NCBI RefSeq assembly: GCF_001693515.2
Contig: NZ_CP042968.1
Location: forward strand, 7,068,001 to 7,132,000
DNA length: 64,000 bases
DNA from: Bradyrhizobium paxllaeri
GTDB lineage: Bacteria; Pseudomonadota; Alphaproteobacteria; Rhizobiales; Xanthobacteraceae
Direction: 5' to 3'
The translations under genes and the position numbers were made by a program. The notes beneath the pieces are model-generated. The model saw only the letters and a program-made list of their open reading frames with translations. It was not told the origin of the DNA and searched no databases. Shown here one piece after another: positions 16,303 through 25,414 of the stretch. Each line of letters opens with the position of its first letter. The first letter of the stretch is position 1.

Positions 16303-18146
16303 GATGGAACGCTCTCGGCAAGTGCTGCGCGCGGTTCGGCCTTTGCCTGTGGCGGGGCCGGCGGCGATCCCGGCGCTCCCTTGGCATTGGCGTTGCGGAC
16401 GCGCGCGAACACCTCCTCGCGCGGGCCGAATGCGATCGCCTTGCCCTCATACAACACCATCGTCATATCCAGCGCGGAGAGCGCACTCGGGCGATGCGAG
16501 ATGACGACGACGATGGATTTGTTCTGGCGCATGATGGCGATGGCGCGGGTCAGGGCGTTCTCGCCGTCGGCATCGAGATTGGCGTTCGGCTCGTCGAGCA
16601 CGATCAGGAAGGGATCGCCGAACACCGCGCGCGCGAGACCTACCCGCTGCTTCTGGCCGGCCGACAGCGAGATGCCGCCGGCGCCGATCCGCGTCGCATA
16701 ACCTTCCGGCAGGCGCAGGATGATGTCATGGACGCCGGCGATCTGCGCGGCCTTGAGGATGGAATCCGAGCTGGCGTTCTCGTCGAACCGGCAGATGTTC
16801 TCGGCCACGGTGCCGTCGAACAGGCCGACATCCTGCGGCAGATAGCCGATGTGCCGGCCGAGATCCTCGTTGCGCCATTGATCGAGCGAGGCGCCGTCGA
16901 GCCGCACCGCGCCGCGATGCGCCGGCCAGATGCCGACCAGCGCCTTGGAAAGCGAGGTCTTGCCCGACGCGCTCGCCCCGAGCAGCGCCAGCCCCGCACC
17001 GGCCTTGAGCGAAAACGTGACGCCGGACACGATCGGCATGTCGAAGCCAGGTGCTGCCACCGCGAGATTCTGCACCGACAATTCGCGGCAGGGACGCGGC
17101 AGCATGACCGGTGGCGCCGGCGGCGGCGCCGTCGCCTTGCAGATGTCGCGCAGGCGCGTAAGTCCCTGGCGGGCGGCGGCCAGTTGCTTCCAGGTGCCGA
17201 GCGCGAGTTCGACCGGCGCGAGCGCGCGCCCCATCAGGATCGAGGACGCGATCATGACGCCGCCCGATGCCTTGTCGGCGATCACGAGATAGGCGCCGAT
17301 GCCCAGCATTCCCGATTGCAGAATGTAGCGCAGCACTTTCGCGGCCGAGCCGAGATTGGCATAGACATCGGTGGAGCGGATGTTTTCCTGCAAATAGCGC
17401 TCATTGGCTTGTGACCAGCGCGCCGTCAGCCGGTCCGTCATGCCGAGCGCGCGGATGATTTCCGCGTTGCGCTGGGTCGCATCCGCCAGCACCTGCCGCT
17501 GCGCGTTCATGTCCATCGCCGCCTTGGTCGCGCCGCGCGAGATCCGTTCGGTCACCAATGTCATGGCAATGATGGCTGCGGTGCCAAGCATTGCCGTGAA
17601 GCCGATCAGCGGGTGAAACAGAAACAGCCCGATCAGAAACAGCGGAATCCACGGCATGTCCAGGAACGCGGTCGGTCCCATGCCCGACATGAAGGTGCGC
17701 ACCTGGTCGAGATCGCGCAACGGCTGCTGCATCAGCACCGGCTTCACCCCGCGCAGCGGCAGCGTGGCGAGCGCCGAGTGGATCGAGCCCTGCAGGCCCG
17801 CATCGAACAGCGTTGCGATCCGGCTCAGCATCCGCGACCGCATCGCGTCGAAATATCCCTGCACCAGATAGGCGAACAGCACCATCAATGACAGGCCGAA
17901 CAGCGTCGCGAGGTTACGGCTCGGAATCACCCGGTCGTAGACCTGCAGCATATAGAGTGAGCCCGACAGCATCAGGATGTTGATGACGCCGCTGAATACG
18001 GCGACGCCGACCATGCGGCGCGCACTGGCGCGCAGCGCGCTGTTGACGGGATCGTCTCCGGCCAGCTTCGACAACAGACCGGAAACGGCGCGAGGCGCAG
18101 GCGCTGCCCGCACGCGGTCCTGTGCCTGACCCTGAGCGATACTCAT
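16299..18146 (-). CDS. Type I secretion ABC transporter/ATPase (PrtD family)
   Basis: A 615-residue fused membrane/ATPase protein. The N-terminal domain has five or six helices (VFSGVINILMLSGSLYMLQV, TLFGLSLMVLFAYLV and others). The ATPase has Walker A GASASGKTS, signature LSAGQKQRVGLARA, Walker B FLIVLDEPNANLD and switch VISHRPS. No peptidase C39 domain is present, so substrates keep their C-terminal signal, as in PrtD/LipB-type systems. The ATG at 18146 (MSIAQGQAQDR) is chosen; the upstream in-frame extension is Arg-rich and unlike the family. It is co-transcribed with the fusion protein and divergent from the candidate substrate. Confidence 0.92.
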   Translation of the reverse strand: MSIAQGQAQDRVRAAPAPRAVSGLLSKLAGDDPVNSALRASARRMVGVAVFSGVINILMLSGSLYMLQVYDRVIPSRNLATLFGLSLMVLFAYLVQGYFDAMRSRMLSRIATLFDAGLQGSIHSALATLPLRGVKPVLMQQPLRDLDQVRTFMSGMGPTAFLDMPWIPLFLIGLFLFHPLIGFTAMLGTAAIIAMTLVTERISRGATKAAMDMNAQRQVLADATQRNAEIIRALGMTDRLTARWSQANERYLQENIRSTDVYANLGSAAKVLRYILQSGMLGIGAYLVIADKASGGVMIASSILMGRALAPVELALGTWKQLAAARQGLTRLRDICKATAPPPAPPVMLPRPCRELSVQNLAVAAPGFDMPIVSGVTFSLKAGAGLALLGASASGKTSLSKALVGIWPAHRGAVRLDGASLDQWRNEDLGRHIGYLPQDVGLFDGTVAENICRFDENASSDSILKAAQIAGVHDIILRLPEGYATRIGAGGISLSAGQKQRVGLARAVFGDPFLIVLDEPNANLDADGENALTRAIAIMRQNKSIVVVISHRPSALSALDMTMVLYEGKAIAFGPREEVFARVRNANAKGAPGSPPAPPQAKAEPRAALAESVPS

Positions 18147-18595
18147 TGAACTGCCCTTCGACCCGCGCAACCGCCGGGCCTCCCTGCAAGTCTCCTTGAC
18201 GCGCGATGCGGTCCATTTTTCGGCGAGAATGCGACGAACACCGATAGTTCGAGTTCGTGCTTGGGTAGAACGATGGCAAAGGCTTCTTGCCGCCCGTTTG
18301 GCGTGCATACCGGCCAACAGGATTCCGGCGCGGAAGGGCCGACGCCTCGAACCGCCGCAACAGGCGCGGAAAAGCGCTGCTTTATTCTCGTCTCGCACGC
18401 GCCTGCTTCGCCGTTTTTCGGCGCGGCGCGCGTCATGGATTCGTCTGTCTATAACCTTGCTTCGGCGCTCATTGGTCGCCGTGTCGGCCGAATGACGCCA
18501 CGAAGCTCAACGATCCTTCAACGTGCGCACATCCTGCTCCCTGGCGGGTGCCCGCGCACACCTCATTAATTCGACTGGACGACAGGGGACGAACA
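18147..18595. other. 449-bp divergent intergenic region
   Basis: It separates the secretion transporter from the divergent acidic-protein gene and must hold both promoters. One short inverted repeat, ACGAAC (18234-18239) and GTTCGT (18253-18258) with 13 bases between, could be an operator for the transporter side. The open frames here have no plausible protein character or ribosome-binding site. No repeat or RNA gene was recognised. Confidence 0.5.
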
Positions 18596-19945
18596 ATGGC
18601 TCGCTACGAAGGACATCAACCCGACGTTGATCTCGATCTCCCGATCGATGACGTCGCCAGTCCGCCAGTCGCTCCTCCATCGCCGACGCTGCCCGAGGAA
18701 ACGCCGCCAGCCAACCAAACCATGGCGCGACCGGTCGGCTCGAGCATCTCGGACCTCAGCGCCACCTTCAACGGCATGGCTCGGCAGCCGATGGATGCCC
18801 CACGGCAAAGCGCCATCGACGACATCGGTCAGGGAGGCAGCAGCATTGCCCTCCACACCAACAATCTCGCCGCGGTGCAGAACAATCTGCTGGCCGAGCT
18901 CAGTACAGGGCAGTTTTCCGGCGCCACGCTCGGCCATGTTCAGGCGGTCCTGTCCGACATCACCAGCGCCATTTCGGCGGCCAACGCCGCGGTGAGCGTC
19001 GCAGGCTCGTCCGGTAACGCCGCCGTCGCAGAACAAACGCTTCGCGCCAGCCAGATCAGCATGATCAATGCCGTCAGCACCGACCCCGTGCTGGCGAATC
19101 TGGCGCCGACCACGCCGGCCGAGCCTCCGGCGGCCGCCGCGCCCCACAATCTCGCGGAGATCGGCGAGATGTTCGACAACGTGGCCAGTCAGATCCTTGG
19201 CGGAGTCAATGACGGCAACCGGGCAGAGATCACCGATGACATCAATGCCGTGATAGCCGACATGCAGGCGCTGATGACCGCCAGCCCGGAATTGTTCGAG
19301 GGGCTGACCGGCGTCCATGCCGACGCGATCGTACAGCAACTCCAGCTCGAACTCGTTTATATCAACGACCCCACGATAAGCCCCATTGCGGCACAGGCCA
19401 GCGCCGACAACATCCTCGACATCATCGACATCGTTCAGGGCGACGCCAACCTGGCTGACATGGCGACGCAGGGCGGCGTCAGCGGCTTCTCGCCGCTTGC
19501 GGATGCCACCCCGCCCGCTCCGAATTTTCTCGACAGCGACGTGCAGCCGATGGTCGTCGCCAATTTCATCGCGCAGTCCAATGCGCTTGGAAAGCAGGCG
19601 ATCGAGCTCGCGGGCAGCCAGGACGCCGAAGCCATCGCCACGCTGATCGGCGATCTCAGGGCATTCGAGAAGAGCGTCACTGATTTCGACGCGCACCAGG
19701 GCAGCATGCTCGGCGCCGAGATCGAAGCGATGATCAAGGGATTGCAGACCGGCAACGCGGCCCTGGTCACGGCGGCTGCGGACCAGATGCACGGCAACGC
19801 GGCCGATGTCGGCAGCAACGTCGTGGCCCCCATCAGCGTCGAGCCGGTGACGCTTGCAGCCGCCGACGTCACGATCGGGGGCGAAGACCTTGGCCAATCG
19901 GGCATGCCGGAATTGGCACATCATTTACATTCCACGTGGGGATAG
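18596..19945 (+). CDS. Acidic low-complexity protein, candidate type I secretion substrate
   Basis: A 449-residue protein with no cysteine, no signal peptide and no transmembrane helix, rich in Ala, Asp, Ile and Asn. The ATG follows AGGGGAC. The first 60 residues are a Pro/Asp-rich tail (QPDVDLDLPIDD, VAPPSPTLPEETPP). The rest is predicted helical (NNLAAVQNNLLAELSTGQF, ISSAISAANAAVS-like stretches, ADNILDIIDIVQGDANLAD). It ends AADVTIGGEDLGQSGMPELA and HHLHSTWG. There are no RTX nonapeptides. Divergence from the type I secretion pair makes it the likely substrate, but this is inference. No family is recognised. Confidence 0.75.
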   Translation: MARYEGHQPDVDLDLPIDDVASPPVAPPSPTLPEETPPANQTMARPVGSSISDLSATFNGMARQPMDAPRQSAIDDIGQGGSSIALHTNNLAAVQNNLLAELSTGQFSGATLGHVQAVLSDITSAISAANAAVSVAGSSGNAAVAEQTLRASQISMINAVSTDPVLANLAPTTPAEPPAAAAPHNLAEIGEMFDNVASQILGGVNDGNRAEITDDINAVIADMQALMTASPELFEGLTGVHADAIVQQLQLELVYINDPTISPIAAQASADNILDIIDIVQGDANLADMATQGGVSGFSPLADATPPAPNFLDSDVQPMVVANFIAQSNALGKQAIELAGSQDAEAIATLIGDLRAFEKSVTDFDAHQGSMLGAEIEAMIKGLQTGNAALVTAAADQMHGNAADVGSNVVAPISVEPVTLAAADVTIGGEDLGQSGMPELAHHLHSTWG

Positions 19946-20210
19946 CGGCGCGCGGCGCGGCCTCCGGCGCTCCCGATGCCGCGGGGACGCTGGAGGCCGA
20001 TAGATCAAATCAAGAAGCGCGTTCGCCGGTTCGGCTCACGCGGCGGGCACAAAAGAGCTCTTCACCGGCCGATGCCCGCTAACGAACGATCTTGGAAGAT
20101 GGTCTCAACAACGGCTTGAGCGCCATCATGGGTAATGGCAGCGACATCGGCGGTCGGTGGAGTTCGGCGCCACCGGTTGCTGCCCGGAAGTGAAGTAGCG
20201 GGGCGTATGC

Positions 20211-22076
20211 GTGAGGCAGCGTAAGACGGATTATGGGACCATTATTCTACACTGGACGTTCGTGGCAGCATTCACCGTTGCGCTCGTTACCGGTCTGCGC
20301 ATTGCGACGGAAGCGCCCGACCGGACCTGGCTCAACTGGTTCGATGCCGTACTGCCGCGCGACAGCGTATGGATCGCCCATATGCAGGCAGCCGTCGTCC
20401 TGGTCGCCGTGGCGATCGGCTACATCGTCTACATGGTCCGCTCCGGCCTCGGGCGCCGCGTCCAGCTCGACAGGGTTCGGCTGCGCGGCTTATTCGGGCG
20501 CGGACAGGCCAGGTTGAGCGCCGTGATCGCCCTGATGTACTGGATTTTCTTCATCACGATGACCGGACTTCTGGTCAGCGGCGGCCTGCTCTATTTCGGC
20601 TTCTACTCCGGTTACGACGTGGCGATGCTGCATTGGGTGGGGACCTGGGTGATCCTCGCCTTTGTCGTCCTTCATGTGCTGACCCAGTTCAAGAGCGGCG
20701 GCGTTTCACAATTGCTGCGCATCTTTCGTCCTGCCCCGCTGCCTGCGCCGCCACCGCGGCTCGATGCCGTCGAGTTGCTGGGGATGCTGGCCGAGCAATC
20801 GGCGCGCCTGCCGGAATCCGAAAAGGCGGATGCGCCGCCCGAGGTTTCATCCCATCCGCTGGCGCCACGAGCCGACGCGCGACGCGATCGAACGAGTGAT
20901 CCGGCGCCGCGAACGCCGAGATCGCGAAACCCGACGCTGCAGGCCAATGCGTTCGTCGTCGCGGTCGCCGCTGCGATCACCGGCGCTTCGCTGCTCGTCG
21001 CGACCGATCGGCTGGCGGTGGATGGCGTGCACATCCGCCGCATCAATCCCGCCGACGCACCGACCCTCGACGGCGACACGTCCGATCGCGCCTGGCGCGG
21101 CGTCAAGCCGTTCTCGCTGTTGACCGGAGAAGGCGGAAATTTCGACGGCAAGGGCGAAGCCAGAATCGAGATCCGCGCGGTGCATGACGGCACCTATGCC
21201 TATTTCCTCTTTACCTGGGAAGATTCGACGCGCTCGCTGAAGCACCTGCCGCTCGTCAAGGAAGGCGATGGATGGCACCTGCTTCATTCCGGCTTCCAGA
21301 TCGGCGACGAGCATCAATACAACGAAGACAAGTTCTCAGTGCTGCTGACTACCTCGGACGTCACGTTGGCGGGCGGCCGAACCTTTCATCCCGGGCCACA
21401 GCCGGTCGCCGGCGCGCCGGCCACCATGAGCGGCCGCGGCCTGCACTACACGGCAACCGGTTATGCCGACGTCTGGCAATGGAAGGCGACGAGCAGCGCG
21501 AGCGGATGGATGGATGACGCCCATTTCGGACCGCCCGTCGACCCGACCCCGATGCAGGCGGCGAATATCGTTCCCTACAAGGGCGGCTTCGCGCCCGACC
21601 CGGGAACGGCAAACTACCGCGACAATTTCACAGTCGAGGCCGACACGTCAGGCGGCTCGCGCCGCAGCCGCCTGATCGCCCCGCTGCGCCTGCCCAAGGT
21701 AATCGCCGACACGGCCGCCGCGATGGGAGACATCGATCTCGACCCCAATCACGGCGAAAGCGACGGCGCGCGCTGGTTCATGACCGAACAGGATTCGGTG
21801 CCCTATTCAACCAGCATCGACGCCCGCATCCCGATAGGGACCGTGATCCCCGGCGTCATCTTGAACGGCGAATTTTCAGGCGACCGCGCAGATATCAGAT
21901 CCGCGGCCCGCTGGGCTTCGGGCCATTGGGCGCTCGAGGTGAAGCGCCGGCTCGACACCACAAGTCAGTTCGACGTGCCGATCAGAAGCGGCGTCTTCAT
22001 GCGGGTCGCCGCGTTCGACCACAGCCAGATCAGACATACAAGGCACGTCCGGCCCATTCGTATCGAGGTGGAATAA
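20211..22076 (+). CDS. Cytochrome b561-like / ethylbenzene-dehydrogenase heme-domain fusion protein
   Basis: A 621-residue fusion protein. Residues 1 to about 165 form a four-helix cytochrome b domain with heme-ligand candidates in TIILHWTFVA, WIAHMQAAVV, LHWVGTWVI and FVVLHVLTQF. A Pro/Arg-rich linker follows, then a fifth helix (AFVVAVAAAITGASLLVA, about 243-260) and a periplasmic domain like the heme-b-binding gamma subunit of ethylbenzene dehydrogenase (DGDTSDRAWRGV, ATGYADVWQWKATSS, MDDAHFG). It probably passes electrons across the membrane. The start is GTG 20211; no in-frame ATG is nearby. The stop abuts the next ATG (TAAATG). Confidence 0.82.
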   Translation: MRQRKTDYGTIILHWTFVAAFTVALVTGLRIATEAPDRTWLNWFDAVLPRDSVWIAHMQAAVVLVAVAIGYIVYMVRSGLGRRVQLDRVRLRGLFGRGQARLSAVIALMYWIFFITMTGLLVSGGLLYFGFYSGYDVAMLHWVGTWVILAFVVLHVLTQFKSGGVSQLLRIFRPAPLPAPPPRLDAVELLGMLAEQSARLPESEKADAPPEVSSHPLAPRADARRDRTSDPAPRTPRSRNPTLQANAFVVAVAAAITGASLLVATDRLAVDGVHIRRINPADAPTLDGDTSDRAWRGVKPFSLLTGEGGNFDGKGEARIEIRAVHDGTYAYFLFTWEDSTRSLKHLPLVKEGDGWHLLHSGFQIGDEHQYNEDKFSVLLTTSDVTLAGGRTFHPGPQPVAGAPATMSGRGLHYTATGYADVWQWKATSSASGWMDDAHFGPPVDPTPMQAANIVPYKGGFAPDPGTANYRDNFTVEADTSGGSRRSRLIAPLRLPKVIADTAAAMGDIDLDPNHGESDGARWFMTEQDSVPYSTSIDARIPIGTVIPGVILNGEFSGDRADIRSAARWASGHWALEVKRRLDTTSQFDVPIRSGVFMRVAAFDHSQIRHTRHVRPIRIEVE

Positions 22077-23156
22077 ATGCCGAAAATTTGCAAAGTCACC
22101 ATCAACAACGAGCCGTTTCTGGCAAATTGCGGTGAGCTTCTGCTCGATTGGGCGTTGATGAACGGCGTCGATCTTCCGCACGATTGCCGCTCCGGAATCT
22201 GCGGCGCCTGCCGCGTGCGGAAGGTCGACGGCCAGGTGTTCGGCGGCCATAGCCCAGGCGACGACATGATTCATGCCTGCCAGGCCCGGATCGTCTCCGA
22301 TCTCGAGATTGCAATCGAGGCCGCGCCGGAACCGGTGGCGCTGTCGGCGGAAGTGGCGCAGACTGTTCAGCTCGCCCCCGACGTGGTCGGCGTCGACATC
22401 GAGCTGCCGAAGCCGCTCGATTACCTTCCCGGCCAGTATTGCAAGCTGCAATTTCAGGGATTCCCGGCAAGGTCCTACAGCCCGACCTATCCGCTGGAAG
22501 GCCCTCCTCACGACCGCATCCTGCACTTTCACATCCGAAAGGTCACAGACGGACAGGTATCCTCGGCGCTCGGCCGTGAAATCCAGCCCGGGCATCGCGT
22601 CAAACTGACAGGACCGTATGGCCGCGCGTTTTTCAGGAAGGACCATCCGGGACGCATCGTTCTCGTCGCCAGCGGCACCGGCTTTGCCCCGATGTGGTCG
22701 GTCGCAGTCGCCGCGATCATGGAGCAGCCGCAGCGCGAAATGGTCTTCATCGTACAGGCCCGCAGCATCCGCTCGCTCTACATGCACGCGGCGCTGTGCC
22801 GGCTGGCGCTGTTTCCCAACGTCACACTGCTTCCGATGGTGTCGGAGCCGCAGCAAATCTCGCATGCCATTCAAAGCGGCCGGCCGACCGATCATCTGCC
22901 AAAGCTCACGCCGGATGACGTGGTCTATACCGCGGGCGCGCCGGCGATGACCGATGCGGTGGCGCGGATCGCCAAGGCCGCGGGCGCCCGGTGCTACACC
23001 GACCCGTTCGTGCAGGAGGCGCGGACGGTGGAGCAGACCGGCCTGATGTCGCGCCTCACCGGCTGGCTCAGCGAGCCCAAGAGCGGATCTGTCCCGCTGC
23101 AACCGGCAGCGCCGATGCCGCGCGGCATGGCCACGGTCGGAGCCGGCAGCCGCTAA
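22077..23156 (+). CDS. 2Fe-2S ferredoxin / FAD-NAD(P)H reductase
   Basis: A 359-residue electron-transfer flavoprotein. The N-terminal plant-type ferredoxin domain has CRSGICGACRV with a further Cys in MIHACQAR (four cluster ligands between residues 38 and 68). It is followed by an FAD-binding barrel (PARSYSPTYPLEG) and an NAD(P) domain (LVASGTGFAPMWSVA). The layout is that of oxygenase reductases such as BenC/XylA-type proteins. It begins directly after the stop of the heme fusion gene, so it probably feeds electrons from NADH to that cytochrome. The C-terminal 40 residues are a Pro-rich tail. Confidence 0.88.
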   Translation: MPKICKVTINNEPFLANCGELLLDWALMNGVDLPHDCRSGICGACRVRKVDGQVFGGHSPGDDMIHACQARIVSDLEIAIEAAPEPVALSAEVAQTVQLAPDVVGVDIELPKPLDYLPGQYCKLQFQGFPARSYSPTYPLEGPPHDRILHFHIRKVTDGQVSSALGREIQPGHRVKLTGPYGRAFFRKDHPGRIVLVASGTGFAPMWSVAVAAIMEQPQREMVFIVQARSIRSLYMHAALCRLALFPNVTLLPMVSEPQQISHAIQSGRPTDHLPKLTPDDVVYTAGAPAMTDAVARIAKAAGARCYTDPFVQEARTVEQTGLMSRLTGWLSEPKSGSVPLQPAAPMPRGMATVGAGSR

Positions 23157-23171
23157 ACGGCCGCGCCAAAA

Positions 23172-24203
23172 TCACGCGGCGGGAGACAGCAGCTGTTCGC
23201 ATCCGGTGCCGGCGATGATCGACGACACCGCCTGCCGTGCGGCATCGTCGAGCCTGGCGTATTCCTCGCCGATCCACTTGATGCATTTGGCCTGATACGG
23301 GAACGGCTCCTGCACCCATGGCAGGCCGTCCACTTCGGTCTCGACCGTTTTCGCGCCCTGCATGACTGCCTTGGCATTTGCCAGCATCACCGGGACGTAG
23401 ACCCGGCCCATTTCGACGAACAGGTCCTTCAGCGTCGCCGGAATATTGTCGCGCGATATCCAGTCGGACTCGGCCGGTTCGACGCCGGAAAGATCTTCCA
23501 GCACTTCGGTCCAGGCGAACAGACGCGGCGCCTCGCTGAGCGTGATTGCCGTCGGCGTCGGATCGAACCGCGCCAGTTGGGTCAACTGGCCATAGGCCGC
23601 GAAATCCGACGTGCCCGGCCGCGCGCCCATCAGGAACGGATGATATTCCAAATGGCGTTTCATGGCGCCGAGATAGCGGCGAAAGCTCGCCTCGATGACA
23701 GGCGCGGTGATGTCGTTCGAGCCGACCACGTAGAGACGCGAGATCTGCCGGTCCTTGATGAAGGCCTTCATCGGCGCCAGCACAGATTCGGTCATCGGCT
23801 TCACCGACCAGCGCGGCAATATTTCCCCGGCTTGGTCCGCATCCTGAGGAAAATGCCAGCGATAGTGAAACATCGCCTTGGTGAGCCATTCATCGGCAAA
23901 GTCCTCGAGCAGATAATCGAGGAAGGCAATCGCCGGGTCTGACGGCACGAGCTTGCGATCAGGATAGTCGCGCTCGAAACGGCGCAGCAGCGGCGTCGAA
24001 TCGACGACCGCTTCGACCGAGCCGTCGTCTTTGGTGAAATAGAACGTCGGAAGCAGCTGCGGCTTTGGCTTGGGCAGATCGGTCGGCGTACGGTGCGAGC
24101 CGACCAGAAGGCGATAGGGAATGCGGCGGTAGCGCAGCGCCGCCAGCATCTTGCGCGTATAGGGCGAACCCGGCGCTCCCAGCAAAAGCAAAGGCGATGA
24201 CAT
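23172..24203 (-). CDS. Glutathione S-transferase-like protein
   Basis: A 343-residue protein. The first 80 residues are a thioredoxin-like GST N domain (LLLLGAPGSPYTRKMLAAL, then VDSTPLLRRFERDYP in the glutathione-binding position). The rest is a long helical domain. It is larger than a typical GST (about 220 residues); the extra is at the C terminus (EVDGLPWVQEPFPYQAKCI). The substrate is unknown. It lies 88 bases downstream of the metallo-hydrolase gene on the same strand and converges on the reductase gene. Confidence 0.82.
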   Translation of the reverse strand: MSSPLLLLGAPGSPYTRKMLAALRYRRIPYRLLVGSHRTPTDLPKPKPQLLPTFYFTKDDGSVEAVVDSTPLLRRFERDYPDRKLVPSDPAIAFLDYLLEDFADEWLTKAMFHYRWHFPQDADQAGEILPRWSVKPMTESVLAPMKAFIKDRQISRLYVVGSNDITAPVIEASFRRYLGAMKRHLEYHPFLMGARPGTSDFAAYGQLTQLARFDPTPTAITLSEAPRLFAWTEVLEDLSGVEPAESDWISRDNIPATLKDLFVEMGRVYVPVMLANAKAVMQGAKTVETEVDGLPWVQEPFPYQAKCIKWIGEEYARLDDAARQAVSSIIAGTGCEQLLSPAA

Positions 24204-24291
24204 CGTGCTTCCCCCGTTTCTTGTTTGGTATCGATACTGCCAACAACAGGACGGGCGGAGAAGCCATAAGGATGGGATTGACCGGCCGCTT

Positions 24292-25098
24292 CTAACCGGA
24301 GATCGCTGCGATATACCGCCGGACGGACATTTCGAACGCCGCCTTGGCGTTGTCGGCGATGTTGCGGCCCCACCATGCGCCGTAGATGCGATCGAACGCC
24401 AGCGGCTCGACCGCGCGCGCGATCCGGCACACCGCTGTGGCGTTGAGCGGAATGTAATTCGGATAGCTGTACATGAAGCTGAGGGAGCGGCGGTCCATCG
24501 CCACCATCGCAACGTCGCCGGTGAGCAGCGCGCCCTGCCCTTGCGCGCCCGCGCGCCAGTGCAGGATCGTGCCGCCTGCGAAATGTCCGCCGGTTCGCAC
24601 CAGCATGATGTCGTCTGAAATCTGGTGGGTGTCACCAGTCCATGGCACGATGGCGGAATGTTGCCGCGTGACGAAGGCACGATCGTCGCCATGCAGATAG
24701 ACCGGCACGCCGCCGAACGCTTCGCTCCAGTCGGCGACCGCGCCATAGTAATGTGGATGCGAAACGGCAATCGCCTTCAAGCCACCCAGCGAGCGGACGT
24801 ATTCGATAGCTTCCGTTGTAGCCAGCGGCACGCAATCCCACATCACGCAGCCATCGGCCTCGGGCACCAGCAGCGCGCGCTGCCCGATCGCGAAACCCGG
24901 CTGCATGCTGATGCCGGGAATGCCGAGATCGTCACGCCAGACGAGCTTGTAACGTTTCGCCAATTTCTCGCGGGCGATCCACGTCTGGCCGTTCCAGTTC
25001 ACATACTGCCGCTCGTCCTCACAGACGGGGCACACGGCCGGCGGCTCAACGCTTTCGGGAAACTGGGCGCCACATTGTTCGCAAGTCCATAGCGGCAT
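24292..25098 (-). CDS. Zinc-ribbon / metallo-beta-lactamase fold protein with altered metal motif
   Basis: A 268-residue protein. The N terminus is a rubredoxin-like ribbon (CEQCGAQF near residue 6 and CPVC near 23). The rest is a metallo-beta-lactamase fold: SHPHYYGAVADW stands where HxHxDH is expected, and GGHFAGGTI and LLTGDVAMVAMD provide the next His and Asp. The Asp-His pair of the first motif is missing and the last His is not evident, so metal content and activity are uncertain. Relatives are usually annotated as MBL-fold hydrolases. Confidence 0.8.
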   Translation of the reverse strand: MPLWTCEQCGAQFPESVEPPAVCPVCEDERQYVNWNGQTWIAREKLAKRYKLVWRDDLGIPGISMQPGFAIGQRALLVPEADGCVMWDCVPLATTEAIEYVRSLGGLKAIAVSHPHYYGAVADWSEAFGGVPVYLHGDDRAFVTRQHSAIVPWTGDTHQISDDIMLVRTGGHFAGGTILHWRAGAQGQGALLTGDVAMVAMDRRSLSFMYSYPNYIPLNATAVCRIARAVEPLAFDRIYGAWWGRNIADNAKAAFEMSVRRYIAAISG

Positions 25099-25414
25099 CG
25101 GCGTACTCCCATCCGATAGAGTGGTAACGCAAATGGAGCGGTCGACCAACGGCCAGCCAGGCAGGGCAAATCGCCGCTCTGTCGCTGTCGCACGCTTCGC
25201 CGAACGCGAAGCGACCGGGCAAAAACCGCAGCATTTCGGTAACTTACGGGAGGGTTCGGTATTGCGGCCCGGATGGACGGCGGATAGGCTTCGCTTGACG
25301 CCAACCGGATTGACGGGTTCCGCGAAGTTTGCGCCGGCACCGCCGTCATCATCCCCGGTTGGTCTAACCTGGGAGCATTCTGCTGCGACCAATTTTATTC
25401 GGGATACCATCTTC
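25099..25414. other. 316-bp divergent intergenic region
   Basis: It lies between the divergent metallo-hydrolase and cyclase-like genes. Several short frames cross it, none with a ribosome-binding site or recognisable protein. No repeat, hairpin or known operator was seen. Confidence 0.4.

Noticed and set aside
14218..16701. Plus-strand open frame of about 830 codons
   Set aside because: It is antisense to the membrane fusion protein and secretion ATPase genes, which carry all expected motifs. The frame is a by-product of high G+C.
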